Shown: positions 17,255 through 26,120 of the stretch, in pieces
How positions within the stretch are numbered: the first letter of the stretch is position 1
Layout: every line of letters starts with the position of its first letter
Source of the DNA: Bradyrhizobium sp. CCH5-F6
GTDB lineage: Bacteria > Pseudomonadota > Alphaproteobacteria > Rhizobiales > Xanthobacteraceae
DNA length: 64,000 nt
Direction of reading: 5' to 3'
NCBI RefSeq assembly: GCF_001556045.1
Contig: NZ_LSIC01000078.1
Location: 62,001 to 126,000, forward strand
Program-made: the position numbers and the translations under genes
The notes under the pieces: model-generated
Databases searched by the model: none
Seen by the model: the letters and a program-made list of their open reading frames with translations, nothing else
Told to the model about the DNA's origin: nothing

Positions 17255-18043
17255 TCACCGCCATGTCTTCTTCTTTTTCCAGCGCCGCTCGCCCCGCGCG
17301 CCCGCTTCCTTGGCGCCAAGGTAGAACTCCTGGATGTCCTGGGAATGCATCAAGCGGTCGCAGCTGTCGTTCATCACGATCCGGCCGATCTCGAGCACAT
17401 AGCCGTAATGCGCCGTTTCCAGCGCCACCTTGGCGTTCTGCTCGACCAAAAGGATGGACATCCCCTGCTCCTCGTTGACGCGGCGGATGATGGTGAAGAT
17501 CTCCTTCACCAGCAGCGGCGACAGGCCGAGTGAAGGCTCGTCGAGCAGCAGCAGCGTCGGCCGGTTCATCAGGGCGCGCCCGATCGCGAGCATCTGCTGC
17601 TCGCCGCCGGAGAGCTGGCCGGCCGGCTGATTGATCCGCTCCTTCAGCCGCGGGAAATAGCCGTAGACGCGCTCCAGATCCTCCGCGACGCCGTCCCGGT
17701 CCTTGCGCGGATAGGCGCCCATCATCAGGTTCTCGCGCACCGTGAGGAACGGGAACACCTCGCGCCCCTCCGGCACGTGGCTAAGGCCGAGCCGCACGAT
17801 CCTGTCGGCTTCCATGCGCTGGATCGGCTTGCCCATGAACTCGATGGTGCCTTTCTGCGGATCGAGGATGCCCGAGATGGTCTTCAGCACCGTGGTCTTG
17901 CCGGCTCCGTTCGCCCCGAGCAGCGTGACGATGCGACCGCGCGGCACCTCCAGCGAGATGCCCCGAATCGCCATGATCGGCCCGTAATAGCTCTCGATGT
18001 TCGAAAGCTTCAGGATGGTCTCTGGCGTCGCGGTCGCATCCAT
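17255..18043 (-). CDS. livF: Branched-chain-type ABC transporter ATPase LivF
   Basis: A 262-residue cytoplasmic ATPase. Walker A is LLGANGAGKTTVLKTI, the ABC signature is LSGGEQQMLAIGRAL and Walker B is LLLLDEPSLGLSPLLVKEIF, the last a LivF hallmark. A Lys/Arg-rich tail (ARGERRWKKKKTWR) extends slightly past the usual ~235 residues. Only 4 bases separate it from the upstream livG stop, indicating one transcript. With LivG it would power the LivHM channel. Confidence 0.93.
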   Translation of the reverse strand: MDATATPETILKLSNIESYYGPIMAIRGISLEVPRGRIVTLLGANGAGKTTVLKTISGILDPQKGTIEFMGKPIQRMEADRIVRLGLSHVPEGREVFPFLTVRENLMMGAYPRKDRDGVAEDLERVYGYFPRLKERINQPAGQLSGGEQQMLAIGRALMNRPTLLLLDEPSLGLSPLLVKEIFTIIRRVNEEQGMSILLVEQNAKVALETAHYGYVLEIGRIVMNDSCDRLMHSQDIQEFYLGAKEAGARGERRWKKKKTWR

Positions 18044-18047
18044 CGCT

Positions 18048-18806
18048 TCAAGCTCCCAGATACGCGGCGACGACGTCGGGATGCTGCTGCACTTCGGCGG
18101 GCGAGCCCATCGCCAGCACCCGGCCGTAGTTCAGCGCGATGACGCGATCGGAGACGCGATTGACCAGCGACATGTCGTGTTCGACCATCAGTACGGTGAT
18201 GCCGAGCTCGCTCTTCATGTCGCGGATCCAGAACGACATGTCGCCGGTCTCTTCGACATTGAGGCCGGAGGACGGCTCGTCGAGCAGGATCAGCTTCGGC
18301 TCCGTGCACAGCGCGCGGGCGAGCTCGATCACCTTCCGCACACCGTAGGGCAGTCCGGAGATGAGCTTGTCGCGATAGGGCTCGAGATCGAGGAATTCGA
18401 TGACCTGCTCGACCCGGCGACGGTGCACCTTCTCGTTGGCCCGTACGCTCGGCAGAAACAGCAACTCCTGCCAGAGCTGCGTGGTGGAATGGCGGTGGCG
18501 GCCGACCAGCAGGTTGGAGAGCACGGTCGCGTTCTCGAACAGCTCGATGTTCTGGAAGGTGCGGGCGATGCCGAGCTTGGCGATGTCGTAGGGCGGCTGC
18601 TCCGTGATGTCCTGGTCCTCGAAGAAGATGCGGCCCGAGGTCGGCCGGTAGATCCGCGAGATCAGGTTGAAGATCGAGCTCTTGCCGGCGCCGTTGGGGC
18701 CGATGATCGAGAGGATCTCACCTTTCTCGACCGCGAACGAGACTGCATCGACGGCCTTGAGACCGCCGAAATGCAGCGACAGGTTCTCGGCGCGGAAATA
18801 GCTCAT
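18048..18806 (-). CDS. livG: Branched-chain-type ABC transporter ATPase LivG
   Basis: A 252-residue ATPase partner of LivF. Walker A is IIGPNGAGKSSIFNLI. The signature region is somewhat divergent (GLPYGVRKVIELARALCTEP), as is usual for LivG. Walker B is LILLDEPSSGLNVEE, and the switch His lies in VLMVEHDMSLV. Its start overlaps the livM stop by 4 bases (ATGA), implying translational coupling. Confidence 0.93.
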   Translation of the reverse strand: MSYFRAENLSLHFGGLKAVDAVSFAVEKGEILSIIGPNGAGKSSIFNLISRIYRPTSGRIFFEDQDITEQPPYDIAKLGIARTFQNIELFENATVLSNLLVGRHRHSTTQLWQELLFLPSVRANEKVHRRRVEQVIEFLDLEPYRDKLISGLPYGVRKVIELARALCTEPKLILLDEPSSGLNVEETGDMSFWIRDMKSELGITVLMVEHDMSLVNRVSDRVIALNYGRVLAMGSPAEVQQHPDVVAAYLGA

Positions 18807-19954
18807 CGATTGCGCTCCGACTTCACGTAGATCTTCTGCCGCTTGAAGGTGGCGCGCTTGTAGAGCGGGAACAGCTGGAAGAAGAGCTTGATCTTCAACC
18901 AGCGGCCATAGAGGCCGAGCGGCTCGAACAGCACGAACAAGACGATGATGATGCCGTAGATCGCGCCCTTCAGCCCGTTGAGCGAGGCGAAGGCAGCGAC
19001 GGTCGATTGAATATTGCCGGCCGTCGCCGAGCCCGCCCCGAACGCTGCGGCAATGCCGGCGATGATGCCGGGCATGTCGTCCTTCAGATAGGTCAGGAAA
19101 GGATCGATCATCACGATGAAGATCGCACCCAGCACCGCCCCGTGCAGGCTGAAGGTGCCGCCGATCAGGATCACGATGATGAACTCGATCGAGAGCTGGA
19201 GCGTGAACATCTCCGGCGAGATGAAGGAGAGCTTGTGGGCGAACAGCACGCCGGCAAAGCCGGTGATCGCGGCCGAGATCGCGAACGACTTCACCTTGTA
19301 TAGCGCGACATTGACACCCATGCTGCGCGCCGCCGTCTCGGAGTCGCGGATCGCGACGAAGGCCCGGCCGGTCGGCGAGCGCAGCAGGTTGAGCGTGCCG
19401 ACGATGGTCAGCACCAGCACGGCCAGACAGAGGTAATAGAAGGTCGGGCTGTCGCGCGGCACCGCGACGCCGAGCAGCGACAGCGTCTTGACCCGCATGC
19501 CCTCGTTGCCGTGGGTCACGCTCTCCCAGCGCGCCAGTATCTCCTCGACGATCAGGGCAAAGGAGATGGTGGCGATGACGAGATAGATGCCGGTCAGGCG
19601 CAGCGCGGGAAAGCCGACCATCGCGCCGATGATGCCGGTCAGGAGGCCGGCGGCGAGGAAGTAGACCGGGAACGGCACGTTGTACTTCTGCAAATAGGCC
19701 GCGGTATAGGCTCCGATTGCGAGGAACGCGGCGTGCCCGAGCGAAGCCTGGCCGGTGAACCCGGTCAGGATCAAGAGCGCCACGCCGACGGTTGCATAGA
19801 TGCAGACGAAGACGAGTTGGCTCATCAAGTAGCTGGACAGCACATGAGGTGCGATCAGCAGCAGGGCGAGCAGGACGCCGTAGGTGACGATGTAGCCCGA
19901 ATGCGGAAACAGCCTGATGTCGTCTTCATAATCGGTCTTGAACATGAAGCGCAT
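18803..19954 (-). CDS. livM: Branched-chain-type ABC transporter permease LivM
   Basis: A 383-residue integral membrane protein. I place the start at the ATG at 19954 (MRFMFKTDYEDDIRLFPHSG), 5 bases after the livH stop; the longer open frame upstream has no family character. About ten hydrophobic helices are visible. The family loop signature is GYTA-like SLGHAAFLAIGAYTAAYL near residue 75, followed by RSPTGRAFVAIRDSETAARS, the EAA-like cytoplasmic loop. Its partner is LivH. Confidence 0.92.
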   Translation of the reverse strand: MRFMFKTDYEDDIRLFPHSGYIVTYGVLLALLLIAPHVLSSYLMSQLVFVCIYATVGVALLILTGFTGQASLGHAAFLAIGAYTAAYLQKYNVPFPVYFLAAGLLTGIIGAMVGFPALRLTGIYLVIATISFALIVEEILARWESVTHGNEGMRVKTLSLLGVAVPRDSPTFYYLCLAVLVLTIVGTLNLLRSPTGRAFVAIRDSETAARSMGVNVALYKVKSFAISAAITGFAGVLFAHKLSFISPEMFTLQLSIEFIIVILIGGTFSLHGAVLGAIFIVMIDPFLTYLKDDMPGIIAGIAAAFGAGSATAGNIQSTVAAFASLNGLKGAIYGIIIVLFVLFEPLGLYGRWLKIKLFFQLFPLYKRATFKRQKIYVKSERNR

Positions 19955-19959
19955 GGCGT

Positions 19960-20835
19960 TCAGACCTTCTTGCGGACGTGGTGGCCGAACAGGCCTTCGG
20001 GCTTCAGGAGCAGCACCGTCAGCAGCACGACATAGGGCGCGACGTCCTTCCAGCCCTCCGGCAGGTAGAAGCCGGCCATGCTCTCGATCACCCCGATCAG
20101 GACGCCGCCGACCACGGCACCGGGGATCGAGCCGAAGCCGCCGAGCACGGCGGCGGGAAATGCCTTCAGGCCGAGCACGAGGCCGACATTGGAGTGGATG
20201 AAGGTGATCGGAGCCAGCAGTACGCCGGCGCAGGTCGCGACCGCCGCGCTGATCGCCCAGACGACCGACACCACGCGCTTGACCGGAATGCCCATATAAT
20301 AGGCCGCCAGCATGTTCTCGGAACTGGCGCGCATCGCAGTGCCGAGCATGGTCTTGTTGAAGAACAGCCAGAGCAGCGCGCACAGGATCATCGTCGCCGC
20401 GATGACCGACAGCTTGTCGTAGGCGAGTACCAGCGAGCCCATGCGCAGCACGCCCTGACTGAACGGCGTCTCGATCTTCAGGTCGTCGGTGCCCCAGATC
20501 ATGCCCGCGACGGAGCGCAGGAAGTAGCCGAGGCCGATCGTCGCCATGATGATCGAAAACTGCGGATAGCCGAGGATCGGCCGCACCACCACGCGCTCCG
20601 CCAGCATGCCGAACAGCGCCATCGCGGCCACCGCACCGGCGAAGCCGATCCAGTAGTTCAGGCCCATCATGCCGATGAAGGTGAAGGCGAAGAAGCCGCC
20701 CAGCATCATCAGATCGCCCTGGGCGAAATTGACGACCTCGGTAGCCTTGTACACGAGCACGAAGCCGAGCGCGATCAGGCCGTAAACGCAGCCGAGCGCA
20801 ACACCGCTGACCAGCTGCTGAACAAAATCCAGCAT
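19960..20835 (-). CDS. livH: Branched-chain-type ABC transporter permease LivH
   Basis: A 291-residue integral membrane permease. The ATG at 20835 (MLDFVQQLVSGVALGCVYGL) is preceded by GGAGGA; an in-frame extension upstream lacks family similarity. Hallmarks are VNFAQGDLMMLGGFFAF near residue 40, the coupling loop MLGTAMRASSENMLAAYYMG and VLGGFGSIPGAVVGG. It is the first gene of the liv-ligase operon, so the promoter should lie in the following divergent region. Confidence 0.92.
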   Translation of the reverse strand: MLDFVQQLVSGVALGCVYGLIALGFVLVYKATEVVNFAQGDLMMLGGFFAFTFIGMMGLNYWIGFAGAVAAMALFGMLAERVVVRPILGYPQFSIIMATIGLGYFLRSVAGMIWGTDDLKIETPFSQGVLRMGSLVLAYDKLSVIAATMILCALLWLFFNKTMLGTAMRASSENMLAAYYMGIPVKRVVSVVWAISAAVATCAGVLLAPITFIHSNVGLVLGLKAFPAAVLGGFGSIPGAVVGGVLIGVIESMAGFYLPEGWKDVAPYVVLLTVLLLKPEGLFGHHVRKKV

Positions 20836-21097
20836 CGACGCGCGTCCTCCCGATGCAGCCGCCGGTTCTTCATGACCGCCTTGCCGCATCTTGTGTCCAG
20901 TCGCTACGCAGTCGTTTCGCTGCGTTAGCGCCATTTGTCCCGGCGCCAATTCAGCCTGAACCGTCAGGCGCTGTCAACAAACGGTGACTTGCCTTGGTCC
21001 AGCCCGGGTGACGGAATTTGCCGCAGCACGATTCACGGTGCCGAAACGAACTTCGGGTCATGGTCGCGGGCGATCAAAACCGGATGGTGTGGCCGTC
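20836..21097. promoter_or_regulatory. Divergent intergenic region, livH / ABC ATPase
   Basis: About 260 bases separate the liv-ligase operon from a divergent ABC exporter pair and should contain both promoters. GGAGGA near 20845-20850 is the livH ribosome site. I see no strong operator palindrome or FixK, CtrA or RpoN box. Confidence 0.5.
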
Positions 21098-21847
21098 ATG
21101 AAGCCGGACAGCTCGGCGCTGGAAGTCCGAGGGTTAACGAAGCGTTTTGACCGTCTGGCGGTCGACAGCCTCGATCTCACCATTCGTGCCGGCGAATTCT
21201 ATGCGCTGGTCGGTCCCAACGGCGCCGGCAAGACCACCAGCTTGCGCATGGTTGCGGGCCTCCTGCGCCCGGATGCCGGCGCCGTCTCGATCTTCGGCAT
21301 CGATGCGTTGCAGAGTCCCGCCGCCGCCAAGCAGGTGATGGCGTGGGTCTCCGACGAGCCCATGATCTACGACAAGCTGACCCCGCTCGAATACCTCGAA
21401 TTCGTCGCCGGCCTCTGGGGCATCGCCCCCTCGGCCTCGGAACCGGTCGCGCAAGAGCTGCTCGACTCGCTCGGGCTCGAGCCGCACCGGAACGAGCGCT
21501 GCGAGGGCTTTTCGAAGGGCATGCGCCAGAAGGTCGCTCTTGCAGGGGCGCTGGTGCACGATCCCCGCCTCATCATTCTCGATGAGCCGCTGACGGGGCT
21601 CGATGCCGTCTCCGCACGCCACGTCAAGGGCCTGCTGAGCGAGCGCGTTCGCGCCGGTTGCACCGTCATCATGACCACGCATATTCTCGAGGTCGCAGAG
21701 CGCATGGCGGACCGCATCGGCGTGATCGCGTCCGGGCGCCTGGTTGCCGAAGGCACGCTGGCCGAGCTGCGTCAGCAGAACGGCCATGACGATACCAGCC
21801 TCGAAGATCTCTTCATCGCGCTGGTGACGCTTCAGGCCGCAGCATGA
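21098..21847 (+). CDS. ABC exporter ATP-binding subunit
   Basis: A 249-residue ATPase of the CcmA/NatA exporter class. Start at ATG 21098 (MKPDSSALEVRGLTKRF); an upstream in-frame ATG at 20984 lies in non-family sequence. Walker A is LVGPNGAGKTTSLRMV, the signature is FSKGMRQKVALAGALV (Lys in place of the common Gly), Walker B is LIILDEPLTGLDAVS and the switch His is in TTHILEVAE. It overlaps the following permease by 4 bases (ATGA), so the two are coupled. Substrate unknown. Confidence 0.9.
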   Translation: MKPDSSALEVRGLTKRFDRLAVDSLDLTIRAGEFYALVGPNGAGKTTSLRMVAGLLRPDAGAVSIFGIDALQSPAAAKQVMAWVSDEPMIYDKLTPLEYLEFVAGLWGIAPSASEPVAQELLDSLGLEPHRNERCEGFSKGMRQKVALAGALVHDPRLIILDEPLTGLDAVSARHVKGLLSERVRAGCTVIMTTHILEVAERMADRIGVIASGRLVAEGTLAELRQQNGHDDTSLEDLFIALVTLQAAA

Positions 21848-23370
21848 GTTCGGCAACCGCGCTCTCCTGGTTTGCCCGCCACGAGCTGCGGCTCGCCTGG
21901 CGCGAATGGCTCGCCATGATGACGGGCGGCAGGCGCAGGCGTACGCGCGCTGCGGTGATCGGCCTGCTCTGCTTCGCCGCGCTGCTGCATCTGCCGGCGT
22001 GGGCGGTGATCGGCCGTTTCGCCGACACGCAGCTGCCGCTCGACCAATCCTCGCTGATCGTGATTTCGGCGACGATTTTCTTCGCCTGGACCTTGATGCT
22101 GTCGCAGGCGATCGAATCGGTGACGCGGGTATTCTATGCCCGCGCCGATCTCGACCTGATCATGTCCTCGCCGGCAACGCTGGCCAACCTGTTCTCTGTC
22201 CGCATCGCCGCGATCGCGCTGACCGTCACCGTTCTCGCGCTGCTGTTCTCGACGCCTTTCATCGACGTGCTGGTGATCGGCGGTGGCGCGCGCTGGCTTG
22301 CCGCCTTCGGCGTCGTCATCGCGATGGGCCTGTCGGCTGCGGCGGTCGCGATCGCCGTCACCATTCTCCTGTTCCGGCTGATCGGCCCGGCGCGAACGCG
22401 CCTGATTGCGCAGATCCTCGCCGCGATCATCGGCGCGGGCTTCGTGATCGCGCTTCAAGTCGCTGCGATCATGTCCTACGGCACGCTGTCGCGCTTCACC
22501 ATCCTGACCTCGGGGAGCCTTGCCGCCTACGCGCCCGACGTCGACAGCATCTGGTGGTGGCCGGCGCGGGCGACCATGGGCGACACCGAAGCGCTGCTGC
22601 TACTCCTTGCCCTGGCGCTCGTCCTGCTCGGCAGCGTCATGGCGATCTTCTCGCACCGTTTCGCCGACACCGCGATCGATGCCGCGGCGTACGGCAGGTC
22701 CGGCCGCGTCCGCGCGAGGGAGCGCCCGTTCCGCGGCGGATCGCGCCAACAGGCGCTGCGGCGCAAGGAATTCATGCTCCTGTGGCGGGATCCGTGGCTG
22801 ATCTCGCAGACATTGATGCAGTTGCTCTATCTGGTGCCGCCGGCGCTCCTGCTCTGGCGTAACTTTGCCGACAGTTCCACCGCCCTGACGCTGATCACCC
22901 CCGTCATCGTGATGGCGGCCGGACAGCTTGCCGGCGGGCTCGCCTGGCTGACGATCTCCGGCGAGGACGCCCCCGATCTCGTCGCCACCGCACCGCTGAC
23001 GCCGTCGAGCATCATCCGCGCCAAGATCGAAGTGGTGCTGATCGCAACCGCCGTGATCTTTGGTCCGCTGGTCGCAGCCGTGGCCTTCGCTTCGCCATTC
23101 CAGGCAGCAATCAGCGCCGGCGCGATCGTCGTCAGCGCGGCCTCGGCCACTGCGATCCAGCTCTGGTTCCGGGTGCAGGCCCGGCGCAGCCAATTCCGCC
23201 GCCGCCAGACGTCCTCGCGGCTTGCGACCTTTGCCGAGGCCTTTTCCTCGATCGGCTGGGCGGCCACCGCAGCACTCCTGCTCGCATTGCCCATCGCCGG
23301 CCTCGTCAGCGGCCTGATCACAGCCGGCCTTGTTGCCGTAACCTGGAAGTTCAGCCCGCGGCGGGAATAA
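21844..23370 (+). CDS. ABC-2-like exporter permease, large integral membrane protein
   Basis: A 508-residue membrane protein with about 12 hydrophobic segments arranged as two similar halves either side of a basic, hydrophilic loop (about residues 280-310, GRSGRVRARERPFRGGSRQQ). The N-terminal region is basic (TGGRRRRTRAA). Its 4-base overlap with the ATPase gene argues that together they form one exporter. The family resembles ABC-2 permeases only loosely. Nothing here identifies what it exports. Confidence 0.75.
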   Translation: MSSATALSWFARHELRLAWREWLAMMTGGRRRRTRAAVIGLLCFAALLHLPAWAVIGRFADTQLPLDQSSLIVISATIFFAWTLMLSQAIESVTRVFYARADLDLIMSSPATLANLFSVRIAAIALTVTVLALLFSTPFIDVLVIGGGARWLAAFGVVIAMGLSAAAVAIAVTILLFRLIGPARTRLIAQILAAIIGAGFVIALQVAAIMSYGTLSRFTILTSGSLAAYAPDVDSIWWWPARATMGDTEALLLLLALALVLLGSVMAIFSHRFADTAIDAAAYGRSGRVRARERPFRGGSRQQALRRKEFMLLWRDPWLISQTLMQLLYLVPPALLLWRNFADSSTALTLITPVIVMAAGQLAGGLAWLTISGEDAPDLVATAPLTPSSIIRAKIEVVLIATAVIFGPLVAAVAFASPFQAAISAGAIVVSAASATAIQLWFRVQARRSQFRRRQTSSRLATFAEAFSSIGWAATAALLLALPIAGLVSGLITAGLVAVTWKFSPRRE

Positions 23371-23473
23371 GGGCGCGCAAGAGGTGCGACACTGACGCGC
23401 TGTTGATCGCAGCCCATTGGCGACGCGCGGCATAGCACGCTAGACTTTCCCCGAAGTCATCGGGGACGGATGC

Positions 23474-24289
23474 ATGTGGCGACTGGTTTCGGCGGCTCTG
23501 GCGCTGTTCGGCGTATCCTTCGCTCCTGCCCTTGCCCAGCAGCTCCCTCAACGCAGCGAATGTCTGGCGATGGCGAACGCGGCGCCCCGCGCGCTGCCGG
23601 TCGCGTTCCGGCAGGCCGCCGGTGCCGCCGAGGTCGAGATCACCTATGCCGGCCACTCGACCTATTTCATCGACACGCCCGGCGGCCTGCGCATTGCCAC
23701 CGACTATAGCGGCGCCTATCAGGTCGGCCGGCTACCCGACGTCGTCACCATGAACCGGGCCCACAGCACCCACTACACCCTGTTCCCGGACAAGCGCATT
23801 CCCCATGTGCTGCATGGCTGGAGCGAGGACGGCAAGCCGGCCATCGTGTCGGGCCGCATCGGCGACACCTTCATCCGCAACGTCACGACCGACACCCGGC
23901 GCTATTTCGGCGACGATGCCGGCACAGACATGATCCGCGACGGCAATTCGATCTTCATCTTCGAGGTCGCCGGCCTCTGCATCGGTCATCTCGGCCACCT
24001 CCACCACAAGCTCGACGACAGTCATTTCGCCCAGATCGGGCGGCTGGACATCGTGATGGTGCCGATCGACGGCACCTACACCATGTCGCTGGACGGCGTC
24101 TCCGAGATCACCAAGCGGCTGCGCGCTTCGGTGGTGTTGCCTATGCACCGCTTCGCCACCCCGCTCGACGACTTCATGCGCCGGATCGGCCAGCAATTCG
24201 AGATCGACCGGCGCATGGAGCGCTCGTTCCGGATGTCGCGGGATGCGCTGCCGCCGAAGCCGACGGTGATCATCCTCGACGGGGTCTGA
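23474..24289 (+). CDS. Exported metallo-beta-lactamase-fold protein with degenerate metal motif
   Basis: A 271-residue protein with a signal peptide (MWRLVSAALALFGVSFAPAL before AQQ). The fold is recognisable from ITYAGHSTYFIDTPGG, HLGHLHHKLDD, VMVPIDGTYTMSL and VVLPMHRFATP, matching UPF0173-type/lactamase_B_3 proteins. The canonical HxHxDH reads as NRAHSTH: first His is Arg and Asp is Thr. Only part of the usual two-metal site is left, so activity may be altered or lost. It has the same orientation as the preceding exporter genes, 103 bases downstream. Confidence 0.75.
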   Translation: MWRLVSAALALFGVSFAPALAQQLPQRSECLAMANAAPRALPVAFRQAAGAAEVEITYAGHSTYFIDTPGGLRIATDYSGAYQVGRLPDVVTMNRAHSTHYTLFPDKRIPHVLHGWSEDGKPAIVSGRIGDTFIRNVTTDTRRYFGDDAGTDMIRDGNSIFIFEVAGLCIGHLGHLHHKLDDSHFAQIGRLDIVMVPIDGTYTMSLDGVSEITKRLRASVVLPMHRFATPLDDFMRRIGQQFEIDRRMERSFRMSRDALPPKPTVIILDGV

Positions 24290-24355
24290 GGCGCAATTTT
24301 CTCCAAGTCGGCTGTTGGCCTTTGGTGCTGATCTCTCCCCCGACAGGAGATCGAC

Positions 24356-24877
24356 ATGACCGACTTTGCAAGATTGCTGCACGCGGACGGACCGCATCCC
24401 GAGCATGCAGCAGCGCTGCAGCTTTACGGCCGCTTCGTCGGCGATTGGGATGCCGAGATCACTGCCCATGGACCTGACGGGGCCGAGCACACCGCCCCCG
24501 GCGAGGTCCATTTCGGCTGGGTGCTCGAGGGCCGCGCCGTGCAGGACGTCTGGATCATACCCCGGCCGGCGGGCGCGCCGGCCTTTCCGATCGCCGGCAA
24601 TTGGTACGGAACGACGCTGCGTGTCTATGACCCAACCATCGCCGCATGGCGGATTTCCTGGTTCGACCCCGGCCGCAGCGTGTTCCGCCAGCAGATCGGC
24701 CGTCCACGAGGCGAGGACATCGTTCAGGAAGGCACGACCGAAGCCGGCGAGCTGACGCGCTGGAGCTTTACGGAGATCACCGGCGATTCCTTCCATTGGC
24801 TCGGGGAGATCAAACCTGCCGCGGCAGCGGACTGGCGGCTGATAGTCGATGTGAGAGCAAAGCGGCGCAAGGGCTGA
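24356..24877 (+). CDS. Conserved hypothetical, DUF1579-like small beta-barrel protein
   Basis: A 173-residue cytoplasmic protein with a strong ribosome site (AGGAG, then ATG). It begins with a helical segment, followed by LYGRFVGDWDAEITAHGPDG and FGWVLEGRAVQDVWIIPR. These are typical of small lipocalin-like barrel proteins (DUF1579 and relatives), which often carry Trp-rich strands; here WRISWFDPG and FHWLGEI. No catalytic motif is evident. The function is unknown and the family call is tentative. Confidence 0.55.
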   Translation: MTDFARLLHADGPHPEHAAALQLYGRFVGDWDAEITAHGPDGAEHTAPGEVHFGWVLEGRAVQDVWIIPRPAGAPAFPIAGNWYGTTLRVYDPTIAAWRISWFDPGRSVFRQQIGRPRGEDIVQEGTTEAGELTRWSFTEITGDSFHWLGEIKPAAAADWRLIVDVRAKRRKG

Positions 24878-24986
24878 CACCGCCGCTGTGCTCGCTATGA
24901 CGGGTGCGGTTGCATGGCGCGCGCTGCTGCGCGGCAAGATGAGGTGCTAGGCTCCAGGTACAAAAATAGCGAGGGAGCGAACGCCA

Positions 24987-26039
24987 ATGGCCGCAAGCGG
25001 TCTGCCTGCCAACACGAGCGGACTATTCGTCGAGCCGCGCGAGGACTGGCTCGCGCAGCACCAGGAGGAGATCATCGATCCGGCGCGGCCGATCGTCGAT
25101 CCCCATCACCATCTCTGGAATCGCGGGCACCGCTATCTGATCGAGGAGATGGCAGCGGACATCGCCTCCGGCCACAACGTCATCGCCACGGTCTATGTCG
25201 ATTGCCGCTCGATGTATCGCGCGCACGGACCTGAGGCATTCCGGCCCGTCGGCGAGGTCGAGTTCGCCAACGGCGTCGCGGCGATGAGCGCGAGCGGCGC
25301 CTACGGCAAAGCGGCGATCTGCGCCGGTATCGTCAGCCACGCCAATCTTCTGCTGGGAGACGCCGCCAAGCCGGTGCTGGAAGCGGAGATCGCGGCCGGT
25401 AATGGCCGCTTCCGCGGCATCAGGCATTCCTCGGCCTGGGACGAAGACCCCGTCGTTGCCGGCATGTATGCGAACAGGCCGCAGGGGCTGTTGCAGGACG
25501 AGACCTTCCGCAAAGGCTTCGCCTGCCTGGCGCCGCTGAACCTCAGCTTCGATGCCTGGCTGCTCCATCCGCAGATCGGCGAGCTGACCGAGCTGGCGCG
25601 CGCCTTTCCCGACACCAGGATCGTGCTCGACCATTGCGGCGGCCCGGCCGGCGTCGGCCGCTTTGCAGGACGGCGCGAGGAGGTATTCGCGCAATGGCGC
25701 GCCTCGATCCAGGAGATCGCGACATGCGAGAACGTGGTGGTCAAGCTCGGCGGCCTTGCCATGTGCCTGCTCGGCTACGACTTCCATCTGCGCGAGAGGC
25801 CGCCGTCATCCGAGGAACTCGCCGCGGCCTGGCGGCCATATGTCGAGACCTGCATCGAGGCGTTCGGCGCAAAGCGCGCGATGTTCGAGAGCAACTTCCC
25901 TCCGGACAAGGGCCAGTGCAGCTACCAGGTGATCTTCAACACCTTCAAGCGCATCGCATCGCCCCTGAGCGAGGCCGAGAAGACGGCGCTGTTCTCGCAG
26001 ACCGCCATCGATGTCTATCGGCTCGAGCTGCCGTCATGA
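24987..26039 (+). CDS. Amidohydrolase-2 family TIM-barrel hydrolase
   Basis: A 350-residue metal-dependent hydrolase. The HxH metal motif is in IVDPHHHLWNRGHRYL (about residues 35-50), later metal or catalytic residues are in RIVLDHCGGPAGVG, and the terminal motif is MFESNFPPDKGQCSY near residue 310. This subgroup includes lactone hydrolases and decarboxylases such as LigI-like and sulfomuconolactone enzymes. GAGGGAG precedes the ATG. Transcription probably ends at the strong hairpin 26043-26078. Substrate not identifiable. Confidence 0.85.
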   Translation: MAASGLPANTSGLFVEPREDWLAQHQEEIIDPARPIVDPHHHLWNRGHRYLIEEMAADIASGHNVIATVYVDCRSMYRAHGPEAFRPVGEVEFANGVAAMSASGAYGKAAICAGIVSHANLLLGDAAKPVLEAEIAAGNGRFRGIRHSSAWDEDPVVAGMYANRPQGLLQDETFRKGFACLAPLNLSFDAWLLHPQIGELTELARAFPDTRIVLDHCGGPAGVGRFAGRREEVFAQWRASIQEIATCENVVVKLGGLAMCLLGYDFHLRERPPSSEELAAAWRPYVETCIEAFGAKRAMFESNFPPDKGQCSYQVIFNTFKRIASPLSEAEKTALFSQTAIDVYRLELPS

Positions 26040-26042
26040 CGA

Positions 26043-26078
26043 GAAGAGGGGCCGGGATTTTGATCCCGACCCCTCTTC
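26043..26078. terminator. Bidirectional stem-loop terminator
   Basis: A 16-bp stem with one mismatch (GAAGAGGGGCCGGGAT / ATCCCGACCCCTCTTC) closes on a four-base TTTG loop. It lies between convergent genes, 3 bases after the amidohydrolase stop and about 43 bases from the cupin stop, so it can act on both transcripts. Confidence 0.8.
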
Positions 26079-26120
26079 GTCGTGGCCGCTGGGAAGCGTC
26101 CTTGAGATATTGTTGCCGCC

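Noticed and set aside
18803..20383. 526-residue reading of livM
   Set aside because: The first 140 or so residues overlap livH in another frame and are not hydrophobic; start at 19954 fits the family and the 5-base gap.
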